From: Purpureocillium takamizusanense
Taxonomy: Eukaryota; Ascomycota; Sordariomycetes; Hypocreales; Ophiocordycipitaceae
Direction: 5' to 3'
DNA: 64,000 nucleotides
Assembly (NCBI RefSeq): GCF_022605165.1
Contig: NC_063074.1
Coordinates: 27,501-91,500, forward strand
The position numbers and the translations under genes are program-made. Each line of letters opens with the position of its first letter. Within the stretch, counting starts at the first letter, position 1. Shown here one piece after another: positions 10,637-21,700 of the stretch. The notes beneath the pieces were generated by a model, which was not told the DNA's origin, searched no databases, and saw nothing but the letters and a program-made list of their open reading frames with translations.

Positions 10637-11611
10637 ATTGCTCGGTCGTCGCAGTTGACGTGACGCGAGGAAACTCGGAAGACAGGGGGAATGTCTGGTC
10701 TGGTGGCAGGACAGCAACACGACTGTTCCGAGGAGCTGAAAGGCAGAACAGTAAGCTGGATTAAGAGACGACTGACGTTCTAGTCAGCTAAGACAGTCGT
10801 ACAAGGCGAACCATTTCAGCAGGCAGGCGGGCCATCATGCCATCATAGGAGGCAGTCACTCCTCTATCATCCGCGAAAAGTACACGGGCAACTATCCTTG
10901 ATCTCGCCATCATCTTCACGTCCAACCTTGTATCTTGCTTATCGACGTTTTGCCGGCGTAGGTGTAAGCCACGACAAAGACGACCTTCGAAAACAGCCGC
11001 CGCGGAGCTCGAATCGATCGATAACCAATCTTCAAGTACGGCCGATTAGTAAAAGTATACGCCCCGGCAGCCAGCGAGATGTCTTTGGCCCCCAACCATA
11101 TCGTATCATACAGAACCCCCCCCCGCCGGGGCATGCCAGTGCCGAACGTCGAGGGAGCGACTGGTCATGTCGTCTTGAGCCGACAATCTGGGGGGTCGCG
11201 GGCGACTAACCCTGAATAGGCAAAATAGCCACCACCGCAGGCGGGCGATCTGATATCGGAGCCTTCGGACTGGGGGTATGATGCTGCTAACTGCATCTGG
11301 AAATGTAGACGCCTGATGGTGGTATCGAATAGCAGCAAGCAGGGTGGTCATGAATGCCCAGCCCGTCTCACGATATGTATGAATGGTCGGCTTTGGAATT
11401 GAATCCAATGGATCAATTGTGACGGAGATTACATGAATCATATGGTTATTCTTTTCTTTCAACGGTCGTAATAGAAATTCGTATTGACGTCTTATCTTCA
11501 TCACAGCATGTCTCCAGTATAAGAGCTGATAAATTGCAGCATACGCTCTGCAAACCACCAGCCTCGCCGTGCGGTACCTTCCATCGAACCCCTCCATATT
11601 CCCCGGAAACC
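10637..11611. promoter_or_regulatory. Shared divergent promoter region, MATE / agmatinase
   Basis: This 975-bp stretch separates two divergently transcribed genes. On the agmatinase side there is a TATAAG box at 11518-11523, about 90 bp before the ATG, with a GATA site in reverse (CTTATC, 11491-11496) and GATAAA at 11528-11533. GATA sites of this form bind nitrogen-control regulators (AreA/NIT2) in related fungi. Binding here is inferred. No gene seen inside. Confidence 0.45.
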
Positions 11612-13432
11612 ATGATTTCAGATATCCTACTCGCTTTGGCGTGCGTGGGCTCTGCGGCAGCCCACGCCGGGCACGAGCAAAAGACGCTCGCGGGGCCACA
11701 CCAGAGCCTGTGGTACAACACGCTGCCTGGAGACGGCGGCACGCAGGTACGTGAGCACATAGCGTACATGTACGGCAGGGACCAGACGTGTGTTGCTTCT
11801 GGGGCGTCCCGCATGTTACTGATACCCCATCTACCTTGTTAGGCCGATTCTGTGTTTTCCGGCATCTCGACATTTGGACGCCTGCCGTACCAGCCTTGCC
11901 TCCGCGCTCCGGACGTCAAGTACGACATTGCGTTCCTTGGTGCGCATTCCCCCTCGGACACATGCATACATAAGCCTTCTTATGCAGGGTCGTTGCAGCT
12001 CATATGCTCATATAAAAAATCATATAGGTGCCCCGTTTGACACGGGAACGTCGTACCGCCCGGGTGCCAGGTTCGGTCCGTCTGGCATCCGCCAGGGATC
12101 TCGCAGACTGAATCTTTAGTATGATACAACAAGCTTCACCCCCTCTCGTCCACACCCCCTCTCGTCCACATGCAGGTCGGCATAAGGCTGTGGCGTGCGT
12201 GGGGCTGACCAGGTCTCTGCAGCGGAGGATACAACGTCCCGCTAAAGACCAACCCGTTCAACAGCTGGGCCACCGTGCTAGACTGCGGAGACATCCCCGT
12301 CACTTCGTAAGTCTTTTGACTGCGTGTAACATTGGAAAAAGGGGGTAACTAGTGCATACGTGTAGGGAGTTTGCTAACGGCTACATACCAGATACGACAA
12401 TACGTTTGCCCTCCATCAGATTGAGGAGGGACACTTCAACATCCTCACTCGCCCCCCCACGACGGATGCGGACAAGAGAGGCCCTGCCATCAAGGGCAAG
12501 ACTCTTCCTCGGGTCATCACCCTGGGGGGCGACCACACCATTACCCTGCCCCTGCTCCGGTCCATCAACCGCGCCTACGGGCCCGTCTCTGTGATTCATT
12601 TTGATAGTCATCTCGATACGTGTAGGTCCCCTTCCACTCTGTCTTTCCTGCTTTGCGTTTTCTTTGGGAAACCATAGGCTGCCCTCTTGGGATCGATCGT
12701 CATGTGAATCGGAACATGCTGTTGACACCAGTGTGTGTGCCCGTCGCAGGGCGTCCCAAAGTCTTCGGCGGCTCCCCCTCCGAAGTCGCTAGCATCAACC
12801 ACGGCACCTACTTCTACCACGCCGCCATGGAGGGCCTCCTCGCCAACAACACCAACATCCACGCGGGCATCCGCACGACGCTCAGCGGGCCCAGCGACTA
12901 CGACAACGACGGCTACTGCGGCTTCGAGATTGTCGAGGCGCGCGACATCGACGTCATCGGCACCGGCGGCATCATCAAGCAGATCGTCGAGCGCGTGGGC
13001 ACGACGCGGCCCGTCTACCTCTCCATCGACATCGACACCCTCGATCCGGCCTTTGCGCCCGCAACGGGTACCCCCGAGACGGGCGGCTGGTCGACCCGCG
13101 AGCTGAGGACCATTCTGCGCGGGCTCGAGGACCTGAACCTCATCGCGGCGGACATTGTCGAGGTCGCGGTACGTTTTTTCCCCTTCTTTTTTCTCTGCTT
13201 TTTTTCTCTTTTTCCTCTTTTTTGGGGGGTTTCAACCTGCGCAACATGCCGGAGATGGAAGCTTCGTGGTCAGCTGACAGTGTGTTGTGTTCTACAGCCC
13301 GCGTACGATACCAATGCTGAGCACACCACCATGGCCGCCGCCGATGTGCTATACGAGGTCATGAGCATCATGGTGAAGAAGGGACCCCTGAGCAAGATGA
13401 TTGCGGATCAGGAAAGCCCGGAGGAGCTCTGA
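11612..13432 (+). CDS. Agmatinase / ureohydrolase family, with predicted signal peptide
   Basis: Seven exons (11612-11746, 11843-11939, 12028-12118, 12223-12306, 12392-12621, 12750-13168, 13298-13432) give 396 residues with every junction in phase. The ureohydrolase fold splits a guanidino group to release urea; the agmatinase branch makes putrescine from agmatine. Metal-binding residues are intact: His184 in GGDHT, Asp207-x-His209-x-Asp211 in FDSHLDTW, and Asp306-x-Asp308 in SIDIDTLDP. Exon 3 carries the substrate-lid region [11 protein letters not shown]. The Trp of LDTW is split by intron 5. The first 18 residues ([19 protein letters not shown]) look like a secretion signal, so the enzyme may be secreted or vesicular rather than cytosolic. 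A guanidinobutyrase or related ureohydrolase is the main alternative. It is flanked by a MATE transporter (divergent) and a C6 regulator (convergent). Confidence 0.93.
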
Positions 13433-13669
13433 TAATAAAGCGGCGGATATGGAAACCAAACCATTCCGCATGCTCGTGTACTTCCGTACGTCGAGTATAA
13501 TCGTTGAGAAATGGCGATGCCCAACACAACGTGAGGAGCATAAGGGGGATTCAACGCAACACTCGCCTGCAATGCATATCAGGCTCAATGTTGATTTATA
13601 GGGTGGTACACTGGAGAAATTGCTAAAATAATATAATGTTATACTGTAGCGTATCTTACGTGAAACATA

Positions 13670-15427
13670 TTAGTTAGCTTGAAACTTCGATGACACAGAG
13701 AGTTGAGCTCTAGAGCAGCAAGGAGAAGAGGATATGGAGCTGGCTTGCTCACCGAGTAGCTGCCCGGCACATAAGCGGCCGTCCACGTCCCCCCGCGCCA
13801 TCCTAGCCCTCCAGATATCCTCGAGCGCCCTGCGTATGACACCCACGTGCAGCGAGCCCAGGCACGCCTCGAACCTGTCCACCTTGTCGAGCACGCGGCG
13901 CCTCTGCTCGGGGGTGAAGGCCTCGCAGCCCATGGTGAAGAGCGGCATCGCCATGGCGACCCACGCGTGGCACGGCCTCCCCTGCGTCATCTCGCCCGCC
14001 GTGGCCTCCATCTCCGCCACCGCCGCCCGGACGCGCCGCGACCCCGACGGCAGCCGGTACAGCCGCCGGTACAGGTGCACCAGCGTCGCCTGCTGGAACG
14101 TGCGGTGGCAGAGGAGGAACTCGCGCCCGTGCCGGTCCGAGAGCGCCGCCGTGCGGATGGAGGCGACGGAGGGCGGCGTGCTGGCGTCCCGGCGGATCAT
14201 GCCCGCGAGCTTCCCGAGGAGCATGTCCGACTGTGAGATGATCGAGCCCTCCACGTTATCGGCGCTGCCATCGTTGTTACCCACGCCGGCGCCGTCGTCG
14301 ACGCGGCTCGAGATGGCGTTGACCTGCTGCAGGACGTGCAGCAGCTCTTCGCTGTAGCCAAGAAACCCGTCGATGCTAGTCCGTACGGGTGACATGCCAT
14401 CCGCTGCGTGTGAAGGATCCAGCGCGGTTTCTCGACGCCCCTGTCGCGACGAGCCCGGGTGACCGAGTGTCGGCGGCGGCGGCGGCGACGGTACGTACGG
14501 CAGCGTCCGGAGCGACAGGTACAAGAGGTAGAGATGCCTCATGGACGCGCGGGACACGCCCTCCGAACCGGTGCCGAAATCCCAATAGCTGCGGTTGCCA
14601 TCGATAAGCGCCTTGATGCCCTGCAGATGGATCCGCCAGGACGGCAAACTCCCCCCTCCCTGGCCGCAGGCAAACACGTCGGCTAGGCACCAGATGAGGC
14701 ACGTCGCCAGCAGCGTCTCGCCGGAGAAGGAGCGCCGCTGCTGCCCTTGCCCGCCGCCGCTGTCCAAGGCCGACCGCAGCAGCGCGAGCCCCGAGTGCTG
14801 CAAGTGGCCCAGCACACGGGAGATTTCGACGCCGCCGATCTCGGAGAGGCCTCGCGAGAGGAACCCCGCGGCGGCGAGCGTGAGGCATGCGGATAGCAGG
14901 TGTGGGGAGTCGAGAGCCACCGGGATCAGCCCGCGGCAGAGATCCTCGTGTATCGCGGGATGGCAGGACAGAGACGCGAGTATGTTCTCTGTGAAGTAGC
15001 TCAACAGCTCCCGGTACCTTGGTGGCAGAGGCACGCCGTTGGGTAGTTGCTGTGGTAGGGAGAGGGTCTGCTGGTGGGAGGAGGAGGAGGAGGAGGAGGA
15101 GGCGGCGGCATCTGGGGGGTTTTCATTTCCACAGTCGGATACTGAGACTTGGTTTTGTGAGTGTATTATATTAGCTCAAGCTCCATGGGCGGCAGGCATA
15201 TTGGACATCGTCGTACCAGTCCCCTCCGTCAAAGCCGTCATCGGTAGTCGCCATCGTCCCACAGCCGCGCGTCTACGATGCTCCGACACCCCCCAGATGA
15301 GCCGGAGGGTGTAGTTGCAAGGCCTGCCAAATGCATTGCAGGGTCCGCAGTTGGGTTTCTCTTCGTCGCACTTCCGCCTTCTCCTTCTACACTCCTCGCA
15401 TCCTTGTCGAGACCTTTTCCCGGGCAT
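13670..15427 (-). CDS. Zn(II)2Cys6 transcription factor, Fungal_trans_2-like
   Basis: Two exons, 15427-15217 and 15141-13670, joined across a 75-bp intron, encoding 560 residues. The start is the ATG giving MPGKRSRQG. The zinc cluster is near the N-terminus with all six cysteines at residues 10, 13, 20, 27, 30 and 37, spaced C-x2-C-x6-C-x6-C-x2-C-x6-C, after a basic patch; it binds DNA as a binuclear zinc cluster. A Ser/Gln-rich linker follows, then a long helical region (ELLSYFTENILASLS onward) of the kind found in fungal-specific C-terminal regulatory domains. Its 3' end faces that of the agmatinase gene 237 bp away. This makes it a candidate local regulator of agmatinase and the two transporters, though nothing in the sequence proves that. 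Confidence 0.9.
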
Positions 15428-15804
15428 GGGCGGAGGCCATTTGATCAATCCCAGCAGACAATCGAATGCTAGAAGCCTCAACTGGGGGTCTCGGCACAAG
15501 CTGAATACCCTGATGGGCAAATCAGCAACAGCGTCTTTTCGCAAAAGGCCTTTGCGCTCAGGCTTCAGTCTCGTGGATGGTGATCGACGGAAGCGGCATG
15601 TAAGAAGCAAGGGGCGTGCTGCGGGCCTACAACCAACCCTGGGCGTCTATGCAAGTACGTTAAATAAGTAGTCGCAGAGTGGGAATTGTTCAAGCACAGC
15701 GCGTTGCAGCTAGCTTTTCTTTTAGAGGCCGGCAACCAGAGCATAGCTCTCTTTTCATGATCCAATGATAGGGCGAAGATGGCTTCATACAGCCATTCGA
15801 CTTT

Positions 15805-15866
15805 TTATCTCCGTCATCAACAGGAGATAAGAAGAGTGCAAGTGCCAGGTCAAGATAAGAGATAAG
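15805..15866. promoter_or_regulatory. Cluster of four GATA-factor sites upstream of the C6 regulator
   Basis: TTATCT at 15805-15810 (AGATAA reversed) is followed by GATAAG at 15826-15831, 15854-15859 and 15861-15866. The cluster lies 380-440 bp upstream of the C6 regulator start at 15427. Close multiple HGATAR sites are the preferred targets of AreA/NIT2 nitrogen regulators in filamentous fungi. Confidence 0.5.
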
Positions 15867-16406
15867 GAACCCGCCAACCCGAACATTTATGCCTCATTAA
15901 CCATCGACACTTTCGATTCGTTCTGTGGAAAGCCCGTTTGTCGGTCGCAAAGACTTATGCTTCTATTCTCACGTCCAATGAACCGAGGAACCCAAACAAT
16001 AAACACGTGCTGTTTCGCCCGAGGAATCGCGAACCCTGGCCGGCGCCCAACATGAGCATTCAGCGCCAGCCGGATCAGCATTCGTCGTTCTGCGTTTCGG
16101 GCGCCACTGCCTCTTGTAGTAGTAGCCATCACGCACGCACCCAAGGCTGCATCGTTGCATTGCAAGGGGCCGGCCCGCTTGTTCATTTGCCGTGATACGA
16201 AGTGCATGCATGGCTTGCCTCTCTTTCCTCCCCCTCTCTCGCTTTCTCACTCGCTTTCCTGCTGACGGGGGAGCACACTCCAGAAATGAGCTCGTCTGGG
16301 GTCTAGACTGGCCTGACGTGTATAGTGACGTGGAGGCGGCTTCAGAGCTCTTCCTTCGTACTTCGTAAATGTAGTGCAAAGGTAGAGAAAGAAACGTGCC
16401 CGTGCA

Positions 16407-16425
16407 GGGGGGGGGGGGGGGGGGG
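16407..16425. repeat. Poly-G run of 19
   Basis: Homopolymer of 19 guanines on the plus strand. The exact length is prone to sequencing error. Confidence 0.85.
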
Positions 16426-18513
16426 CGGCGAGTTCCTTTTACTGTCCGCCGTCCTGACAGTTCACTTGCACCACATCCTTGTTGACTCTTCTTGGCCAAC
16501 ATGGTGAATAAGATGGCCATCCGAGCAGGAAATCAGGCATACACAAACGTCCCGTGTTTGCAAGGTGGTGCTGCTGTTCCGCAACAACGACTGATTATGA
16601 CGTTGTTGCGGCTCCGTCCATCCAGTGGCGAGGCGAATGAACCCATGCCTGCTTGCTTTTGCCGTGGGCCATGTCTCAGTTTCGATCCGTTTCCTTCAGC
16701 TGGCCTTGCGCGCTCTGGCCATCGCGACTGGACGTCGGGTGTTCCACGTCTCTCCAGTCACGTGCCTGTCCTCATGTTTTGTCCCTCCGTCGCCCCGACT
16801 GCCTTGGCCTTCGTCGGTGTGTTTCCGCGCGTCACACCGCTCGGTGTGCGTGTCTGCGTGCTCGTACAAAGGCGCGTGGGTGTCTGATAAGCGGGTGGCG
16901 GCCGGCCAGACTCCGTCCGTCTTGTCAGGTAAGAGTAGAGTGAGGTCCCGCGGTTTCGAGCCTCTCCCTCTCTTCCCCGTTCTAGATCATGCAGCAGTGC
17001 TTTCTTCTGTCTCGCCCCGTCCGCGCCTTATTCTATGGGGCACAGTCATTGCTCCCCGGTACTTGGAATCTTTCCACACACGCCCGCGCACCACCCCCTC
17101 AGACCCGTTGATTCCTTCAGACACGCCATCATATCAGCCTTGCTGCTCGCCCGCCCGCCCTGCCTTCCTGTGCCAACTGTCAAAGACCAGTCGCAATTTC
17201 AGACATAGGATCGGCGGCGCCCGGCTTCGTCGAGCGGCCTCTCGTCTCGGTAGCGACGAAATGCAGGGGCCCGGCGTTGATTCCGTCTGGTCAGAGGCAG
17301 ACGGTGTCGTGCCTCGAGACATGCGATCGATTGTCTCTCCACCCCCCAACCCTGCAGCCGTGCAGGTTTCGTCCCATCCGCCAGGGTGGGCGATTGTCCA
17401 GGGCGGACTCGCAGGCCCAGCTCAGTAGTCGCCGAGGGTGCAGTTCCTGACTGGAGCGCTTGCCCCGTGGCCTTGTAGTATCTCCCACATCCTGCCCCGC
17501 CCTCACAACTGCCGGCATGATGGAGCGAAGGGTGGATTTTGTCGTTTATAGGAACCGGGGCTTCCCCTTCTGCATGACGACTCGATCCCAGTCCTGGAGC
17601 CGTGAGCCCTCCTGCACGCCCGTCTGCTTGCAGCTTGCATCATATGCGCTGAAGGCCACAGCGAGATCCACTCCACCTGTCGTGGTACTGTTAGTCAACG
17701 GTGGTCTGCGTTGCCTTTGTCCTCATTAGAACGCCCGCTGTCGTGCTCTCGTCGGGAATTCGCCTCCCAAAGGAGTTCAGTCTGCCTCATATACAGCCTT
17801 TTGTGATCAAGTCCTGACAAAGCCGGGGAAAAAAGGATTGAGAAGGATATCGAGGTCGTCGTATCTCGAATTTGAGACATTACTCGCTGCTTGAATAAGA
17901 GGAAGGTTTTGCAAGGAATTAAAACGCCTGTGTTATGCTGCCCTGCGTAAAGTAATTGTGAACCACCCAGATTATCATAGCAGATCCCGCGTCGAAAGGC
18001 ATTTGATGTCCTGCTCGTGCTGGCTCCGCGTGTCATCATACAGAAAACTCGAATGCGCAAGTGTTCTGCCGGACTCGCGCCCTAAACTTTTAGTTGGTGT
18101 GAAGCAATGTCATTGCGCATGCATTCGCCAAATAACTCCCGACCTTTGCCACATTGTCCAGACAAGTGCACACCATATGGCGGAGGCATCGACAAGTGGT
18201 GTGCCGTAGCCTCGCAAACAATGCCGACGATATCCTTGCATTGACGCTTAGGAGCACCGTGCGGCGAGTGTTGCCGACAGTCGCGGGGAGGTCCTCCCTG
18301 CCATGGGAAGGCGGCTTCCACTGGACTCTGGAACAACGCTTCGCTTCGAGCCAAGCTATGCATGAAAAGCTGCGCGGACTTTGGCTAGTCCGTATCGATA
18401 GGTATGCGCGAAGTAATGACTCTCGAAGCGTCAAGCTGGCGAAGTCGAGGAAAGTCTGGCAAGTGTGGAAAGTCATGTATCTTGACATCGTCGTGTGGGT
18501 ATAAGTCGACTAG

Positions 18514-18744
18514 CTAGGAGCAAGGCTGTCCGTTGGCAGCGGCCACAGCACAAGGTGTGCAAAGAGTCGAGTTGGAGTCCGCCAGATAAGGACACTGATG
18601 TGTGGCAGCGTGGGCACATTTCTTGTTGGACAGATAGAGAAATCCTGGTGGATTAAGCTGCATCGGCTGGCGGGCGAGGAAGATATAGCGGACCGCCGTA
18701 TCGTTATCAATGTCGCCAGAAATCAAGTCCACGGACTCAGACAT
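18514..18744 (-). CDS. Possible small cysteine-rich protein (weak candidate)
   Basis: An intronless frame of 76 residues from an ATG at 18744. Its first half is ordinary (SESVDLISGDIDND), and its last 35 residues hold five cysteines with spacing C-x6-C-x11-C-x2-C-x9-C plus two His near the first Cys. This resembles small fungal Cys/His proteins of unknown role. There is no signal peptide, and no recognised domain. Codon use is moderately C/G-ending, so coding is possible. It lies alone in a gene-poor region and may be a chance frame or the last exon of a decayed gene. Confidence 0.25.
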   Translation of the reverse strand: MSESVDLISGDIDNDTAVRYIFLARQPMQLNPPGFLYLSNKKCAHAATHQCPYLADSNSTLCTPCAVAAANGQPCS

Positions 18745-21700
18745 AGCGAGCGAGCGTGCTCTGTGCCTGTCTGTTGCGACCCTCATGTCTGTCGTCTTAT
18801 ACAAGGTGCTGGTGCCTCAAAATGCGGCCCTGTTGTACAAGAGCACGGGGTCTTTGACTGGAGGAGTAGACGGAAGCTGACAATGCCGCGGGACCTTGAC
18901 CTGTACGCCTTCGCCCAACAAGATATTGCATCCACGGAAAAACAGTGTCTCGAGAGTATATATACGTGGAGGCGAGGCCAAGACGCTGGATCCACGGCCC
19001 AGGTAATCGCGCCTCACGCGCGGCCCGGGGCCGTCCGCCTCCCTCCCGCCAGAAAATCGATGTCAATGGACGTGGAGCGGCAGGGGACGAGACGGGGATG
19101 GAGGGCGCATGTTTCGGAGTCGCCAGCTACCAACTGCCGCGAGAGGGGGAGGGTGGTTAGCTGTGCCGCGGGCAGAGACGAAAATAGGAGACATGAGAAA
19201 TCATGGAGGCAACAAAGGGTCAGGGCAACGAGGAGCGAAGATGATGAGGCGATGACCCATTCCAGCTTCTCAAGTCACCGTATGGGCCCATGGGGGTATT
19301 TGGTCCATTGGCCGAGAAGGGAAGGGGGCCGCTGGGCTAAGTCTGCTTGATTGCCTGCTTGGACTTGCGGCTTGCTTGCTGGCGGACCCCTTTGGGGTAT
19401 CCATGGTTTGGTCCGGTGCTCTGGTGCGAGGTGTGCGGGACCTGGGTGCGTACGCACGTATGTCGTGGATGGTGGTGGGTGTGTCCTGGGTAGGGCGTGT
19501 GCCGGCGAGGCAGGAGTGTATTTACTGACGGAGTTGGCGCCGCATCGCGAAGGCACGGGCGACATCGGCCCGCGAGGATGGGGAAGAGCGAAGAGACAGA
19601 TTGTTCTCCCGTGGCCCGAGGCAGCCCACACTCTCCCTGGATCCAGAAGCCAGGGCAAGTTCCGTGTCATTCTCTCGGCGTGGGTTGGCGGCCAACAACG
19701 CGACGGACACCCTGAGCCAGCCAGCCAGCCAGCCCTGCGCCGACAAAGACCTGGCTGCATGTGCAGTGTAAGAAAAGGCAAGCTCACCGCCGCCATCCCA
19801 CCCGAGCGGCCGGCGAGAGAGAACGCCGTAGGGATTGACGCCGTTTGTCCCGACATGGCGCATACTCGGGTCAAACCTTGTCTCGCGCTACCCTTCTAGA
19901 AGCTGGCCGGGCCAGCTGAAAACCGACAGCGGCAAGTGGCCCTTTTAGCCGGCAGAGGTCGAAGTGTTGCTTCTGCTGGATCCGAAGGATTGTCCATGTC
20001 TCTCGCTGGCAGTGCCTGCTTGTTCCCCGACAGAGACAAGGTTCCAGGACACTCGCTGACTTGCCTCGACCTGGCTTGGGCTACTATTAAGACGGGGTCC
20101 CACTGTCTTGTCAATAGGAACACCGTGGCGGTTTGTCCGGAGGAAATGAGGGGTCGGGGGCACTACCCCCGTCCACGTACGAAGGATCAGATGTGATGGG
20201 TGTTGTAACTTGCAACGTAGATCCGTGCCATCGTCGCCCCGCCTGCCCGGTCCGCCAGCCGTGGCCCCAATGCCTCGTACGCAGTCCAGACGTACCTCTC
20301 CGCCAGGTCTACCGACGTTTTCTCTGCAACTCCACGTGGTCTTGATCCCAAGAAACGAAGGGAGATCGTTTGCATGGGTGATGCCGGCTCATCAAGGAAT
20401 CCCCGTCGGCAAATGGCTGTCACCCCGTCTAACATACTCGCCCTTGATGTCGGTCTCGCTGTGCACCTCCTCTTCTCCTGCCCCATCAAGGTGCTCGGCT
20501 TCACGGCCCTTAGGATATCTCAGCAGACGAGATGGTGTACCGTCCTTTGTGCGCCGTCCCTTCGTCAACTTTGTGGCACAGTGCACGTCAGAAAAATTCG
20601 TCAGGACCTCGTGCCCCCAGAGAGGATACCCACGTGTATGCACAGCCCGCGCGCCTGCAAGGGCTACCCCAAGGGAACCTGTGTGTTGCGTTTCTGCTGC
20701 GTGGCGGCACCAACGCTCACATATAGGCCAAGCCGGACTTGTGCTTGGGTGGCCGAAGCCCGACAGACGACGCTTTCAACGAGGCGGTTTGCTGAATGAT
20801 TGGGCCGACCGTACCCAAGCAGGGGCGAGGTGGGCACGGTGGTCCATTGTGTCCTACGTACGTAGCACCGCCATCGTGTTTCCCCCCATGGCGCGATGCT
20901 GAACTTTTCCCGTCAGCTCTGACGGGCGACTGACCAAATCTCGACGGCTTACATGCATCCACCGCATGGTAGCAGCGTGTCCCTGAAATTGCGACGTGTC
21001 CGAGTTGCTGCAACGCGCGCCCGCACCAGTTGACGCGTGCAACGGCAGATCAGTCCATTGGCGCCCTGCGCAGCGGCGTATCACATTCAACGGAGGGCGA
21101 GGGGGCTTTTTAGCGGCGCAGCCTAGGCCTCTACACTCCTAGTCGCTCGGATACGATCTGATCCCAGTTGCGAGCATTGTTCGATTGTGTGTCAGTCACG
21201 TTGTCTCCGATCTGGCGAGACCCGTGAGGCGGCTATTTTGACTCCACAGACGGCAGTAGCTTCCCCAACGCTGCCACCGATCTCGTGGTCAAGTCGCCAA
21301 ATTGCCACGCGCGTCTTTAGCCGTGCCTTGGCTTTTTGCTGGGGTCAGCTCCAGTCCAGTGACTCGGGCTTCACGTGCAGCTGATGCGTGGATCTTCGCT
21401 TGTCATGCATGTCTCGCACCGGGTGGGTGTCATGGCATCGCCTCAAAAACCGTTGGTGCAGAAATGCGACGGCCGGGTCGGGCTCGAAGGACGCGACAAG
21501 CTTATGAGGCGAAGTCCGAAGAATAAATCGGCCGACCTGTAGTGACACACCTACCATTAGTCGCCTTCGACCAGTCAGTACTAGAGAACCGTCAGCCCTC
21601 CCGCATAACCCAAAATGGTGACAGCCGCAATACCTTTCGACTGCATCACGCGCGTGCTCAAGCTCTGAGTTGTTGATAAGGTGGCGCTGGCTGCAATAAC

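Noticed and set aside
11106..11873. 255-codon minus-strand frame
   Set aside because: Overlaps the agmatinase promoter and first exons, has no domain, and is not needed to explain the region.
16625..17428. 267-codon plus-strand frame in the gene-poor region
   Set aside because: Sequence is Ser/Pro/Arg/Cys-rich without any conserved pattern, and overlapping frames exist in other phases.
19351..19899. 182-codon plus-strand frame overlapped by a 199-codon minus frame
   Set aside because: Both strands are open because of composition; neither has a recognisable domain.
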